Source of the DNA: Phycicoccus elongatus Lp2
Lineage (GTDB): Bacteria; Actinomycetota; Actinomycetes; Actinomycetales; Dermatophilaceae
Assembly: GCF_000367525.1 (NCBI RefSeq)
Contig: NZ_HF570956.1
Location: forward strand, 1,248,462 to 1,305,084
Direction of reading: 5' to 3'
DNA length: 56,623 nucleotides
Made by a program: the position numbers and the translations under genes. This document shows positions 19,594-27,470 of this stretch, in pieces. A model generated the notes under the pieces. It was not told the origin of the DNA. It searched no databases and saw only the letters and a list, made by a program, of their open reading frames with translations. How positions within the stretch are numbered: position 1 is the stretch's first letter; each line of letters begins with the position of its first letter.

Positions 19594-19950
19594 TCAGGCG
19601 CCTTCGACCTGCTGTTCCACGATCCCGAGAGCGTCATCAACGGTGGCGTGGATGGCGAAGACCTTGTCGAGTCCGGTGATCCGGAAGACCCGCAGGACCT
19701 TCTCCGAGGTGCACACCAACTTCAGCCAACCGTTCTGGCTGCGGACGACCTTGAGGCGCGCCACGAGGACACCGAGCCCGGTCGAGTCCAGGAAGTCGAC
19801 GTCATCGAGGTCGACGATCAGGCGGATGCGGCCGCGCTGGATCTGTCCGTCGAGTCCCGACCGCAACTCCGCGGCGGTGTAGACGTCCACGGATCCAGCG
19901 ACGTCGACGACGACGACACCCTCGGGTGCCTCCGCAACCTGCAGCTCCAC
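19594..19950 (-). CDS. STAS-domain anti-sigma factor antagonist
   Basis: A 118-residue single-domain protein of the SpoIIAA/RsbV type. The strand VDFLDSTGLGVLVARL holds the serine that is phosphorylated by an anti-sigma kinase in this family; VVDVAGSVDVYTAAELRSGL is the typical N-terminal motif. It should take part in a partner-switching sigma-factor circuit, but no kinase or sigma gene lies in the window. It resembles RsfB of mycobacteria. It is divergent from the helicase gene with about 70 bp between starts. Confidence 0.9.
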   Translation of the reverse strand: MELQVAEAPEGVVVVDVAGSVDVYTAAELRSGLDGQIQRGRIRLIVDLDDVDFLDSTGLGVLVARLKVVRSQNGWLKLVCTSEKVLRVFRITGLDKVFAIHATVDDALGIVEQQVEGA

Positions 19951-20005
19951 CTGAACTCCTCATTTGCCGGCCCGGGATCGACCGAGCCGTGTCACATGTC
20001 GCGAT

Positions 20006-20011
20006 TACCGT
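20006..20011 (+). promoter_or_regulatory. -10 box of the helicase gene
   Basis: TACCGT seven bases before ATG 20019, consistent with a leaderless transcript. No clear -35 box. Confidence 0.45.
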
Positions 20012-20018
20012 AGCGTCC

Positions 20019-22376
20019 ATGTCGGGAAATGCCCATCCACCTGCAGAAATGGCAGGTCAGGTGCTGCCTGCGAAGGACCTCCCGACGGCCGCCGACTGGC
20101 TGACCGCCCAGCCCGCCGTCCGGCACGTCGAATCCCTCCCGGCGCGGGTCGCGCACACCTCCTCCTGGCCGCACTGGGTGCACCCGGCCCTGCTCGCCAC
20201 GCTGCTCGGCGAAGGTCTGGCTGCACCGTGGTCACACCAACGCGAGGCGATGGACCTGGCCCGGTCCGGCCACCACGTGGTGCTCTCCACCGGCACGGCG
20301 AGTGGCAAGTCCCTCGGATACCTCGTCCCCGGCCTGAGTGCCGTGCTCGAGGGGCTCGACGCACCGACCGGTCGGGGGGCGACCGTCCTCTACCTGTCCC
20401 CGACCAAGGCGCTGGCCGCTGACCAGCGCGCCCGGGTGGAGTCCTGGGCCGTCCCCGGCGTGCGTGTCGCGACCCACGACGGTGACACCCCGACCGAGGA
20501 ACGTCGGTGGATCCGCGACCACGCCCACGTCGTCCTCACCAACCCGGACTCACTGCACCACTCGGTGTTGCCGGGGCACGCGCACTGGCGGGCCTTCTTC
20601 CGCGCCCTGACGATGGTCGTCGTCGACGAATGCCATACGTATCGCGGCGTTTTCGGCTCCCACGTCGCGGCCGTCCTTCGCCGACTGCGCCGGATCGCCG
20701 CGCGGTATGGCGCGCACCCGACCTTCGTGCTCGCCTCGGCGACCGTCTCCGATCCCGCGGAGCACGCCTCCCGATTGATCGGTATGCCGGTGGCCCCGGT
20801 CACCGTCGACGGTTCACCGCGCGGCCCGGTCACCTTTGCCCTCTGGGAACCGGCCATGCTCGAGGACCGACGCCGGTCGGCGACCACCGAGGCTGCCGAC
20901 CTGCTCGCTGCCCTGGTCGCCCGGGACACCCAGGTGGTCGCCTTCGCCCGCAGCAGAGCCGGTGTCGAAGCGCTCGCCAGTCGGGCCCGAGGCCTCCTCG
21001 CCGACCGGGCGCCCCACCTGGAGGCGAGCGTCGCGGCATACCGAGGGGGGTATCTTCCCGAGGAGCGCCGGGCCCTCGAGCGAGACCTGCGCACAGGCGC
21101 CCTGATGGGGCTTGCCGCGACCAACGCTCTCGAGCTGGGCGTCGACATCAGCGGCCTCGATGCCGTTCTCATCGCCGGCTGGCCGGGTCGACGCGCAAGC
21201 CTGTGGCAGCAGGCCGGCCGCGCCGGCCGTTCGGGGCAACCTGCACTCGCCGTCTTCGTCGCCGCTGACGACCCGCTCGATTCCTTCCTCCTCGGCCACC
21301 CCGAGGCGATCTTCGGGGCTCCAGTCGAGGCCACGGTCCTCGATCCGTCGAATCGCCATGTCCTCGCACCCCATCTCGCCGCCGCCGCCGCCGAGCTACC
21401 ACTGACCCCACCGGACCTCGAGATGTTCGGGCCGACCGCGCGTGCGTGCGTCGACTCCCTGGTCGCCGGAGGGATCCTGCGGCGCCGTCCGGACGGGTGG
21501 TACTGGGCTCGGGATGATCGCCCGGCCGACCACCTGTCCTTGCGTGGCACGGACGCCGTCGTGGCCATTGCCGAGCGCCACACCGGACGCATCCTGGGCA
21601 CCATCGATGCGTCCGCGGCCCACACCCAGGTGCACACCGGGGCCGTGCACGTGCATCAGGGACGCACCCATGTGGTGACGGAGTTGGACCTCGAGACAGC
21701 GACCGCCACCGTGATGCCCGGAGACCCGGGGTGGACCACACATGCCCAGTCGCACAGCGACTTTCAACTGCTGGGAGCCGAACGCAGCGCCTCCCTCGGC
21801 GCCTTGGGGGTCCACTTCGGCACGGTGCGGGTGACGACGCAGGTCACCGGCTTCCTGCGGCGCCTGCCCGGTGGTGAGGTCATCGGTCAGCACGACCTGG
21901 ACCTGCCCGAACGGAGCCTTGTGACCCGGGGGGTCTGGTGGACCCTGACCCCGGCGGCGCTGGCATATCGGGGCATCGACGAGGCGGCTGTCCCCGGCGC
22001 GCTGCACGCCGCCGAGCACGCCGCCATCGGTCTGCTCCCACTGGTCGCCACGTCGGACCGTTGGGACGTCGGTGGCGTGTCCACCGATCGCCATCCGGCC
22101 ACCGGGCTGCCGACGGTGTTGGTCTACGACGGGCATCCCGGCGGTGCCGGTTTCGCCGAGCAGGGTCACGCGCGCTTCGGTGACTGGATCGCCGCGACCC
22201 ATGCAGCGGTGAGCGAATGCCGGTGCGTGGCCGGGTGCCCGGCCTGCGTGCAGTCCCCCAAATGCGGCAACGGCAACGAGCCCCTGGACAAGGCCGCGGC
22301 GATCTCGGCCCTTGCGGCTGTGCTCGATCTTCTCGGACGGCCGGTCAGCCCCCGCAGCGGCCCCGAACCGCACTAG
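20019..22376 (+). CDS. DEAD/DEAH helicase with DUF1998 and four-cysteine zinc site (Hrq1/MrfA type)
   Basis: A 785-residue superfamily 2 helicase like B. subtilis MrfA, M. tuberculosis Rv3649 and yeast Hrq1, implicated in repair of crosslinking or bulky DNA damage. Motifs: SHQREAMDLA (Q-like motif), STGTASGKSLGYLVP (Walker A variant), VVVDECHTYRGVFGSHV (DECH box), ASATVSDP (motif III), ATNALELGVDISGLD and QQAGRAGRSGQP (motifs V, VI). The C-terminal MrfA/DUF1998 region ends with C-R-C-V-A-G-C-P-A-C-V-Q-S-P-K-C, a zinc-binding cysteine cluster. ATG 20019 is chosen for its leaderless promoter and because an earlier ATG would overlap the divergent STAS gene. Confidence 0.9.
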   Translation: MSGNAHPPAEMAGQVLPAKDLPTAADWLTAQPAVRHVESLPARVAHTSSWPHWVHPALLATLLGEGLAAPWSHQREAMDLARSGHHVVLSTGTASGKSLGYLVPGLSAVLEGLDAPTGRGATVLYLSPTKALAADQRARVESWAVPGVRVATHDGDTPTEERRWIRDHAHVVLTNPDSLHHSVLPGHAHWRAFFRALTMVVVDECHTYRGVFGSHVAAVLRRLRRIAARYGAHPTFVLASATVSDPAEHASRLIGMPVAPVTVDGSPRGPVTFALWEPAMLEDRRRSATTEAADLLAALVARDTQVVAFARSRAGVEALASRARGLLADRAPHLEASVAAYRGGYLPEERRALERDLRTGALMGLAATNALELGVDISGLDAVLIAGWPGRRASLWQQAGRAGRSGQPALAVFVAADDPLDSFLLGHPEAIFGAPVEATVLDPSNRHVLAPHLAAAAAELPLTPPDLEMFGPTARACVDSLVAGGILRRRPDGWYWARDDRPADHLSLRGTDAVVAIAERHTGRILGTIDASAAHTQVHTGAVHVHQGRTHVVTELDLETATATVMPGDPGWTTHAQSHSDFQLLGAERSASLGALGVHFGTVRVTTQVTGFLRRLPGGEVIGQHDLDLPERSLVTRGVWWTLTPAALAYRGIDEAAVPGALHAAEHAAIGLLPLVATSDRWDVGGVSTDRHPATGLPTVLVYDGHPGGAGFAEQGHARFGDWIAATHAAVSECRCVAGCPACVQSPKCGNGNEPLDKAAAISALAAVLDLLGRPVSPRSGPEPH

Positions 22377-22449
22377 CCTGACCAGAGACGTCGGGCACGC
22401 CGATGGCTCACCGTCGCTGACGCGACCGGGTCTCGTGAAAGGACCACCC

Positions 22450-22911
22450 ATGATCCTCATCGGACTCCTGCTGATCTTGCTGGCCGCGGCCGTGGGGACG
22501 CTGCTCTTCATCGGCACCCAGCAGATCACGGACACCACGGACATCGACATCCTGGGCGGCACCCTGGGTCTGCCACCACTGGCCCTGTTGATCGCGGGAG
22601 CGTTGACGATCTCGATCTTCTGGCTGGGGTGGGCGCTGTTGCGCTCGGGCATCCGACGCTCGTCCAAGCGTCGGGCGCGCGCCAAGGAACAGGCCCGAGT
22701 CGCCGAGGAGGAGCGGGCGGCGCGCGAGCGCCAGTTGCAGGACGACTTCGCCACCCGGGAGCGCGAACTGGCGGAGGAGCGTCGTCGCCACGAGGCCGAG
22801 ACGGCCAGCCTGCGTCAGCAGTCCGACGAGCGCGTGGCCGAGCAGCACCTGGCCACCGAGACCGCCCGCAAGCGCGCGGAGGTGGCCGAGCGCAAACTCG
22901 GCGACCGCTGA
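22450..22911 (+). CDS. Small two-TM protein with long charged coiled coil (LapA-like)
   Basis: A 153-residue protein. Two hydrophobic segments (about residues 3-20 and 41-63) are separated by a short polar loop; the rest is a highly charged Arg/Glu/Ala helix (roughly 75-150) predicted to be a cytoplasmic coiled coil. The layout resembles LapA/DUF1049 proteins. Function unknown; a membrane scaffold is possible. AAAGGA lies before ATG 22450. A 20-bp hairpin follows the gene. Confidence 0.7.
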   Translation: MILIGLLLILLAAAVGTLLFIGTQQITDTTDIDILGGTLGLPPLALLIAGALTISIFWLGWALLRSGIRRSSKRRARAKEQARVAEEERAARERQLQDDFATRERELAEERRRHEAETASLRQQSDERVAEQHLATETARKRAEVAERKLGDR

Positions 22912-22945
22912 CCCTCCGCCCCTCCGCTTGCGTCCGCTGACCCTG

Positions 22946-22995
22946 CTTGCGTCCGCGTGATCCGTCGTCATGAGCACGGATCACGCGGACGCAAG
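22946..22995. repeat. REP-like stem-loop element, copy 2 (bidirectional terminator)
   Basis: A perfect 20-bp stem (22946-22965 with 22976-22995; arms begin CTTGCGTCCGCG and end CGCGGACGCAAG) around the 10-nt loop CGTCATGAGC. It separates two convergent genes and can serve both as terminator. Compared with copy 1, the fourth stem pair changes from T-A to C-G with pairing kept. A half copy, GCTTGCGTCCGC, starts at 22926. Confidence 0.85.
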
Positions 22996-23001
22996 GGGTG
23001 G

Positions 23002-23424
23002 TCAGTTGGCCTCGGGATCGGATGCCACCGCGCCCGCTCGCGCGCGCGCGTGCACCCGCCCGACGAGGGCAAGCCCGGCCGCCTCCACCGGCAGGCTGAC
23101 ATCCACCTGCACCGAGTCGTCACCCAGGACCCGACAGCGATCGACGCTGGCCTCCAACCGCCGCGCCGTTTCTGCCGCCGCCGAGCACGGATCGACACCG
23201 CGCCACTGTGCCGCCGCGCCGGCCAGCACGGCCAGATCAGCCGCGGTGTCAGCTCGCCGATCGGTGGCCAGGATGCCGGCGATGCCACAACACAACGCGG
23301 TCACCACCACCAGTCCCGCGGTCAGGCCGGCCACGATGACCGTGGCCGCCCCTTGCTCCTTTTGGGTGCCCGCGGCACGAGCCTCGTCAGTGGCCCGATC
23401 GAGAGATCTGAGGTTGACGATCAC
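23002..23424 (-). CDS. TadE-like secreted protein (Rv3654c family)
   Basis: A 140-residue protein with a short basic N-terminus, then EQGAATVIVAGLTAGLVVV, a class III prepilin-like segment with the E after the cleavage-type Gly/Ala context and one membrane helix. Two or three cysteines lie in the exported part. It is the last gene of the Tad locus and probably a minor pseudopilin. GTG 23424 overlaps the stop of the upstream tadE-like gene, showing coupling; an upstream in-frame start would overlap that gene extensively. Confidence 0.75.
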   Translation of the reverse strand: MIVNLRSLDRATDEARAAGTQKEQGAATVIVAGLTAGLVVVTALCCGIAGILATDRRADTAADLAVLAGAAAQWRGVDPCSAAAETARRLEASVDRCRVLGDDSVQVDVSLPVEAAGLALVGRVHARARAGAVASDPEAN

Positions 23425-23789
23425 GGCGGGTCTGCGGACTCGAGGGTGAGTTCTGCCCGCTCGCGGCAGCCCTCGACACCCAGGGCGGACCACGGAGCAC
23501 GGGCGGTGGTGGCGACCGTGACCCGCGCGCTGCTCGCGCCGATCTGCACACCGATCCGTGCGCCCGCGGGTGACCGGGCGGCGATCGCAGCATGCACCGC
23601 CGACGGCAGGTCACCGCGCGCCGCCGCCCGAGCCCCGGCCCGAACCCCATCGACGCACCTGACCCGGTCGACGGCGCTCTGGACTGCCCCCAAGCAGAGC
23701 GCCAGCACCAGCACCAGGGCCGGGATGGTGACCGCCGCCTCGGCCGTCACCATCCCGCCCTCGCCCGATACGTGGCGGGCTCGGATCAC
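23421..23789 (-). CDS. TadE-like minor pilin (Rv3655c family)
   Basis: A 122-residue protein with GEGGMVTAEAAVTIPALVLVLAL, a TadE-type prepilin signal: Gly-Met before the helix, with Glu at about +5 after the Gly. The C-terminal exported region has two cysteines (VRCVDGV and EGCRERA) that may form a disulfide. Its GTG start overlaps the stop of the pilin gene (GTGA). Expected role: minor pilin in Flp pilus assembly. Confidence 0.8.
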   Translation of the reverse strand: MIRARHVSGEGGMVTAEAAVTIPALVLVLALCLGAVQSAVDRVRCVDGVRAGARAAARGDLPSAVHAAIAARSPAGARIGVQIGASSARVTVATTARAPWSALGVEGCRERAELTLESADPP

Positions 23790-23980
23790 TGCCCTGACGC
23801 GAGCGCGTTGGTGATGATCGACGTGAGCGCAGCCCGCACCGCATCGGACCGGACGACCGCGAGCAGCAACGCCGCGAAGGCCACGGCCGCCGCCGTGCCC
23901 ACGGCATACTCCGCCGTCGTCATGCCTGCCTCGGGCGCCTTCCGCATGGCGCGCCAGAAGGTTCGAATTCGTTGTGTCAC
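23786..23980 (-). CDS. Flp-type major pilin candidate (DUF4244)
   Basis: A 64-residue prepilin. A basic leader (MTQRIRTFWRAMRKAPEAG) is followed by MTTAEYAVGTAAAVAFAALLLAVV, with Glu-Tyr in the positions typical of Flp pilins and one hydrophobic helix; the cleavage site is expected after the Gly at residue 19. GTG 23980 has GAGGAG seven bases upstream. A 133-bp gap precedes it, the only sizeable gap in the Tad locus, which suggests its own promoter and high expression. Confidence 0.85.
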   Translation of the reverse strand: MTQRIRTFWRAMRKAPEAGMTTAEYAVGTAAAVAFAALLLAVVRSDAVRAALTSIITNALASGQ

Positions 23981-24074
23981 AGCAAAACTCCTCTCGGGTG
24001 CAGCCCTTGGGTCAGGGCCTTCGACGATCAGCCAACGCCCTGGGCAGGGCTTCGGCCAAGGACTGGTGGGCAGA

Positions 24075-24113
24075 CCTGTGGACGACACACCTGGTGGCCG
24101 ATGACCTGTGGAC
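24075..24113 (-). promoter_or_regulatory. Bipartite Tad-locus motif, pilin copy
   Basis: CCTGTGGACGACACACCT (24075-24092) followed by CCTGTGGAC (24105-24113), offset exactly 30 bp. The same arrangement occurs upstream of the first Tad gene (27230-27268). It lies 95-133 bp upstream of the pilin start. The halves resemble DnaA boxes (TGTGGA-type core). Regulator unknown. Confidence 0.6.
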
Positions 24114-24695
24114 TCACGGCTGCCAGGCGCCCAGCACGTGCAGTGCCAAGGGGACGACGGTGGTGCCCAGGAAGCCGGGGAGGAAGAGCAGCCCGAGCGG
24201 CAGCGCCAGCAGTACGCCGGCACGCTGAACCCTGCCCGCGACACCCTCGCCGCTCGCCTGGGCCATCCGTGTGGCCACTGAGAGGAGCAACCCGGACGGC
24301 GCTGCACCTGACTTTTCCGCGGCGGTCAGGGCCAATGCCACCGGTCGCCAAGCGGGGTCCAGTGCCGGCCACACCGACTCCATCGGCAGGCCCCACCGGT
24401 GCGCCGCCACGATGGTCTCCAGGTCGGCGCGCACCTGACCGGTGGACACCGTGGCGACGCGTGCCATCGCCGTGGTCAGGTCGGGACCCGAGCGCAGGAG
24501 GATCGCCACGAGTACAAGCGCATCAGCAAGATCGGGCACCGTGCTCGTCTCATCTGGGCTGTGACCACCGTGCGAGCGTGCTGCCCTGTCGGCGGAGCGC
24601 GCGCTGGCGGGCACACGGCTTTCACTGGGCCACGTCGCGATCGCCGCGGCGATCAGCACCACGCCGACGACCACGACCCACTCCGGCCCACTCAC
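24114..24695 (-). CDS. Type II secretion F-domain protein, TadC-like
   Basis: A 193-residue inner-membrane platform protein. After one or two N-terminal hydrophobic segments, the GspF-like domain contains VPDLADALVLVAILLRSGPDLTTAMARVA and PVALALTAAEKSGAAPSGLLLSVA, then two C-terminal membrane helices. GTG 24695 overlaps the tadB stop. With TadB it should form the platform that couples the CpaF ATPase to pilin assembly. Confidence 0.82.
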   Translation of the reverse strand: MSGPEWVVVVGVVLIAAAIATWPSESRVPASARSADRAARSHGGHSPDETSTVPDLADALVLVAILLRSGPDLTTAMARVATVSTGQVRADLETIVAAHRWGLPMESVWPALDPAWRPVALALTAAEKSGAAPSGLLLSVATRMAQASGEGVAGRVQRAGVLLALPLGLLFLPGFLGTTVVPLALHVLGAWQP

Positions 24696-25327
24696 GGCAT
24701 CGAGCCACGGGTCGTGCGTGGGCGCTGGACCGTGGGCGGCCGGGAGGCTCGGTCGATGAGCGCACGCGCACAGAACCACCCGAGCGCGGTGAGGACCAGC
24801 CCGGCCGCGAGCGCCAGTTGCGCCATGGCGGTGCCATAGGCAGCGGAGACCGGGACGCCGAGGAGCAGGCAGAGCAGGGGACCGCCCAGCGGCAACCCGG
24901 TCAGCAGGTGCATCGACGCGCGGGCAGCAGCGACCTGGCTCGCGGAGCGCTCAGCGTGCACCGACCGGTCACGGATGGCGTCCGCGGCGGCCCGCGCCGC
25001 AGGCGCGACCGGAGCTCCCGTCTCCATGCTGAGTTCCACGGCGCGCACGACGAGCGGAGGAAGGTGCAGTTCGGAATCAGAGCCCGCGAGCTCGATCGCC
25101 GCCCGGACGTCCAGACCGGCCTCGAGGGCGATGGCCAGGACGTCTGCTGCCTCCGCGGACGCACCAGCCGACATCCCTCGCCTGCTCGTCAGGGACCACC
25201 GCGACGACCGGGGCTCCGTCGCCCGTGAACGACGGCCCCCACGTCGCAGGAGAGACGGAAGCGGTCCCGCGGCCGGCCAAGCGGCGACGGCGAGCAGGAG
25301 GAGTGACACAAGGACCATGACCGTCAC
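24692..25327 (-). CDS. Type II secretion F-domain protein, TadB-like
   Basis: A 211-residue membrane protein with an N-terminal helix (VMVLVSLLLLAVAAWPAA), a GspF-type domain (AADVLAIALEAGLDVRAAIELA ... SMETGAPVAPAARAAADAI) and C-terminal helices. GTG 25327 overlaps the cpaF stop. Partner of the following tadC-like gene. Confidence 0.82.
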   Translation of the reverse strand: MTVMVLVSLLLLAVAAWPAAGPLPSLLRRGGRRSRATEPRSSRWSLTSRRGMSAGASAEAADVLAIALEAGLDVRAAIELAGSDSELHLPPLVVRAVELSMETGAPVAPAARAAADAIRDRSVHAERSASQVAAARASMHLLTGLPLGGPLLCLLLGVPVSAAYGTAMAQLALAAGLVLTALGWFCARALIDRASRPPTVQRPRTTRGSMP

Positions 25328-26475
25328 GGCGGGCTCTCCAACCCCGTGACCTCCACCAGCCGATCCCAGCCCGGCCCCCGCCCCAACGTCCCCGGGTGGG
25401 GGCTCGATACGGCCGACCGAACCACCACGCGCGCATCCTCGGACCCCACGACACCGAGGTCGATGACGCGCCGGGTCGGGCCGTCACGACCCATGGTGAG
25501 CACGACGTCGAGCCCGGTCACGACCTGGCCGTCGACGGCTTCCCGGGACAGTCCGGCCAGCGCGCCCAGGGCCTGCAGGCGAGCCGGGAGCGCCGCCACA
25601 CCGTTTGCGTGGACCGTGCCAGCGCCGGCGTGCCCGACATTGAGTGCGGCAAGGAGCTCACGGACCTCCGCTCCGCGAACCTCCCCCACGACCAGCCGGT
25701 CCGGCCGCATCCGCAAGGCCTGCCGGACCAGGTCGGTCATGGTGACCAGGCCGTGTCCCTCGACATTCGCCGGGCGGCCCTGGAGATGCACCACGTGACC
25801 ATGCGATGGACGCAACTCGGCGACATCCTCGACGAGCACGACTCGCTCGTTGGTCGGGCAGAGGGCGATCAGCCCGCCGAGCAGGGTGGTCTTGCCCGTC
25901 CCGGTGCCGCCACACACGAGGAAGGAGCACTGGCTGGCCACCATGGCCACGAGAATCGCGGCCATCGCCTCATCGACCATGCCCAGCCGGACGAGATCGT
26001 CGACCCCGGCCGGCGCCACCCGCGGGATGCGCAGACTCACATGGGCGCCACCCCGCACCAAGGGGGGCAACACGGCGTGCAGGCGTATGCCGCCGGGCAG
26101 GTCGACGTCGGCCCATGGCTGGGCATCGTCGAGGCGGCGTCCACCGAGCCCCGCCAATCGGACCGCCAATGGTCGCAACTCCCCCTGCGCCATCCTGACG
26201 CCGGCCAGTTCCATCCCCTGCCCGCGATCCATCCAGACCCGACCGTCACCGTTGACGAGGACATCGGTCACGGTCGGGTCGGAGAGGGCGGCCGTCAGGT
26301 CACCGAAGCCGAGCAGGTCACGCGTGAGTCGGGCGCCCTCGAGGTCGACGCCGTCTCGACCCAGGCGGAGGGCGGAGGTGCCGACGACATCGCTGATGAC
26401 CTCGGCGCTGGGTGACCGGCCGGCCTCCACGGCCGCGCGACGGGCAGCGGACCAGAGCGGCGAGGGGGTCGTCAT
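25324..26475 (-). CDS. cpaF: CpaF/TadA-type pilus assembly ATPase
   Basis: A 383-residue hexameric secretion ATPase that powers Tad pilus extension (in some systems also retraction). Motifs: ALSDPTVTDVLVNG in the N-domain, Walker A CGGTGTGKTTLLGGL, Asp box VVLVEDVAEL, Walker B MRPDRLVVGEVRGAE, and HANGVAALPARLQAL. ATG 26475 overlaps the stop of the upstream gene (ATGA); the longer in-frame extension is not conserved-looking. One iterated octamer in this gene (26085) forces a rare ATA isoleucine codon. Confidence 0.92.
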   Translation of the reverse strand: MTTPSPLWSAARRAAVEAGRSPSAEVISDVVGTSALRLGRDGVDLEGARLTRDLLGFGDLTAALSDPTVTDVLVNGDGRVWMDRGQGMELAGVRMAQGELRPLAVRLAGLGGRRLDDAQPWADVDLPGGIRLHAVLPPLVRGGAHVSLRIPRVAPAGVDDLVRLGMVDEAMAAILVAMVASQCSFLVCGGTGTGKTTLLGGLIALCPTNERVVLVEDVAELRPSHGHVVHLQGRPANVEGHGLVTMTDLVRQALRMRPDRLVVGEVRGAEVRELLAALNVGHAGAGTVHANGVAALPARLQALGALAGLSREAVDGQVVTGLDVVLTMGRDGPTRRVIDLGVVGSEDARVVVRSAVSSPHPGTLGRGPGWDRLVEVTGLESPP

Positions 26476-27179
26476 GCGGCACTCGGTCGGCCACGTCGCT
26501 GCAGATTGTCCAGCAGGCCGGCAATCGGCCGACTGCCCGGCCAACGACCCCGCTCCATCGCGTTGACCAAGGCCGGCTGGCGTGGGACGTGCCCGATGTG
26601 GGTCAGGCCCACATGGTCCTCGATCGCCTCGATGAGTGCTCGATCCGGCTCTGGCCCGGTCGTGACGACGACGGCCTGACGTCCCGACAGTCGACGGCCG
26701 TCGATCTGATGCAGCAGGGCGTCCAGGTCGGCGAGCTCTCGGGTGCGGGTTCCGGTCAGCAGGATCCACGTGTGGAGGTCGAGGTCAGGCGGCCAGTACT
26801 GCCAGCGCGGGAGGTCCACGATGAGGGGCGTCGAGGCGCGGGCGACGGTCTCCAACACGTCATCGATCGCTTCCCGCGGCGGCGGGCCCAGAGCCGGCTC
26901 GACGCGAGAGGCACCGGCAGAGAGCACGGCGCACCCTCGCGATGCCGGCAGGGACCGCACGAGCAGATCGGGGTCGACCACACCGCGCACGGCACCGAGA
27001 TCGGGCCAGCGGAGCCCTTCGACGTGGTCGATGCCGCACGTCACGTCGATCCCACCGCCGGTGAGGTCGAGATCGACGAGCAGGGGTGCCCGCTTGGACC
27101 AGGCGCCCGCGAGTGCGGCGGCCAGGGTCGAGGAGCCGAGCCCACCGGATGCACCGGTGACGACGAGGGGGGAGGACAT
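26472..27179 (-). CDS. Septum-site-determining-like / CpaE-type ATPase (Ssd)
   Basis: A 235-residue MinD/ParA superfamily protein and first gene of the Tad operon. The start is MSSPLVVTGASGGLGSSTLAAALA, where the deviant Walker A lacks the usual lysines (GASGGLGSS), so ATP handling may be altered. LLVDLDLTGGGIDVTCGID and TPLIVDLPRW follow. In mycobacteria the homologue (Rv3660c) is called Ssd; in Tad systems CpaE localises the pilus. ATG 27179 is chosen from homology; a longer ORF extends upstream but its sequence is low-complexity. Confidence 0.82.
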   Translation of the reverse strand: MSSPLVVTGASGGLGSSTLAAALAGAWSKRAPLLVDLDLTGGGIDVTCGIDHVEGLRWPDLGAVRGVVDPDLLVRSLPASRGCAVLSAGASRVEPALGPPPREAIDDVLETVARASTPLIVDLPRWQYWPPDLDLHTWILLTGTRTRELADLDALLHQIDGRRLSGRQAVVVTTGPEPDRALIEAIEDHVGLTHIGHVPRQPALVNAMERGRWPGSRPIAGLLDNLQRRGRPSAA

Positions 27180-27229
27180 GCCTCCACCGTGACCGCACGC
27201 CGTGGGTCCCGCCAGACCAGGAGTCGCGG

Positions 27230-27268
27230 CCTGTGGACGACACACCTCGCCCGAACGGGCCTGTGGAT
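27230..27268 (-). promoter_or_regulatory. Bipartite Tad-locus motif, operon-head copy
   Basis: CCTGTGGACGACACACCT (27230-27247) is identical to 24075-24092, and CCTGTGGAT begins at 27260, again exactly 30 bp downstream. It lies 51-89 bp upstream of the first Tad gene. The rest of the 291-bp gap (27180-27470) shows a small hairpin AGCGC/GCGCT near 27444-27458 and no gene. Confidence 0.6.
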
Positions 27269-27470
27269 GAAAACCCCCGGACACGGGCGACGGCCCCGGT
27301 GGGGGGACCGAGGCCGTCGGGGCGTGCCGAACTCCGGGGGGAAGAATCCGGACCGCCCTCGCTGCAACCCGAGGGGGGAGCGATGGGTTCAGTACATCGG
27401 AGCCATCGCCTGCGCGCAAGCAGTAAAGCCAAACTCGTGAACCGCAGCGCATTTCGCGCTCAACTGGCGC

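Noticed and set aside
24075-24113. Replication origin suggested by DnaA-box-like sequences
   Set aside because: Only two imperfect boxes, no AT-rich region and no dnaA/dnaN/gyr neighbours; a shared Tad regulatory motif explains it better.
26476-26769. Longer CpaF starting at 26769
   Set aside because: The added 98 residues are low-complexity and antiparallel to the upstream gene's coding; ATG 26475 overlaps the previous stop in the typical coupled manner.
27180-27470. Possible riboswitch or small RNA upstream of the Tad operon
   Set aside because: I compared it with c-di-GMP and c-di-AMP riboswitch consensus features and found no convincing match; only a small hairpin and the bipartite motif can be supported.
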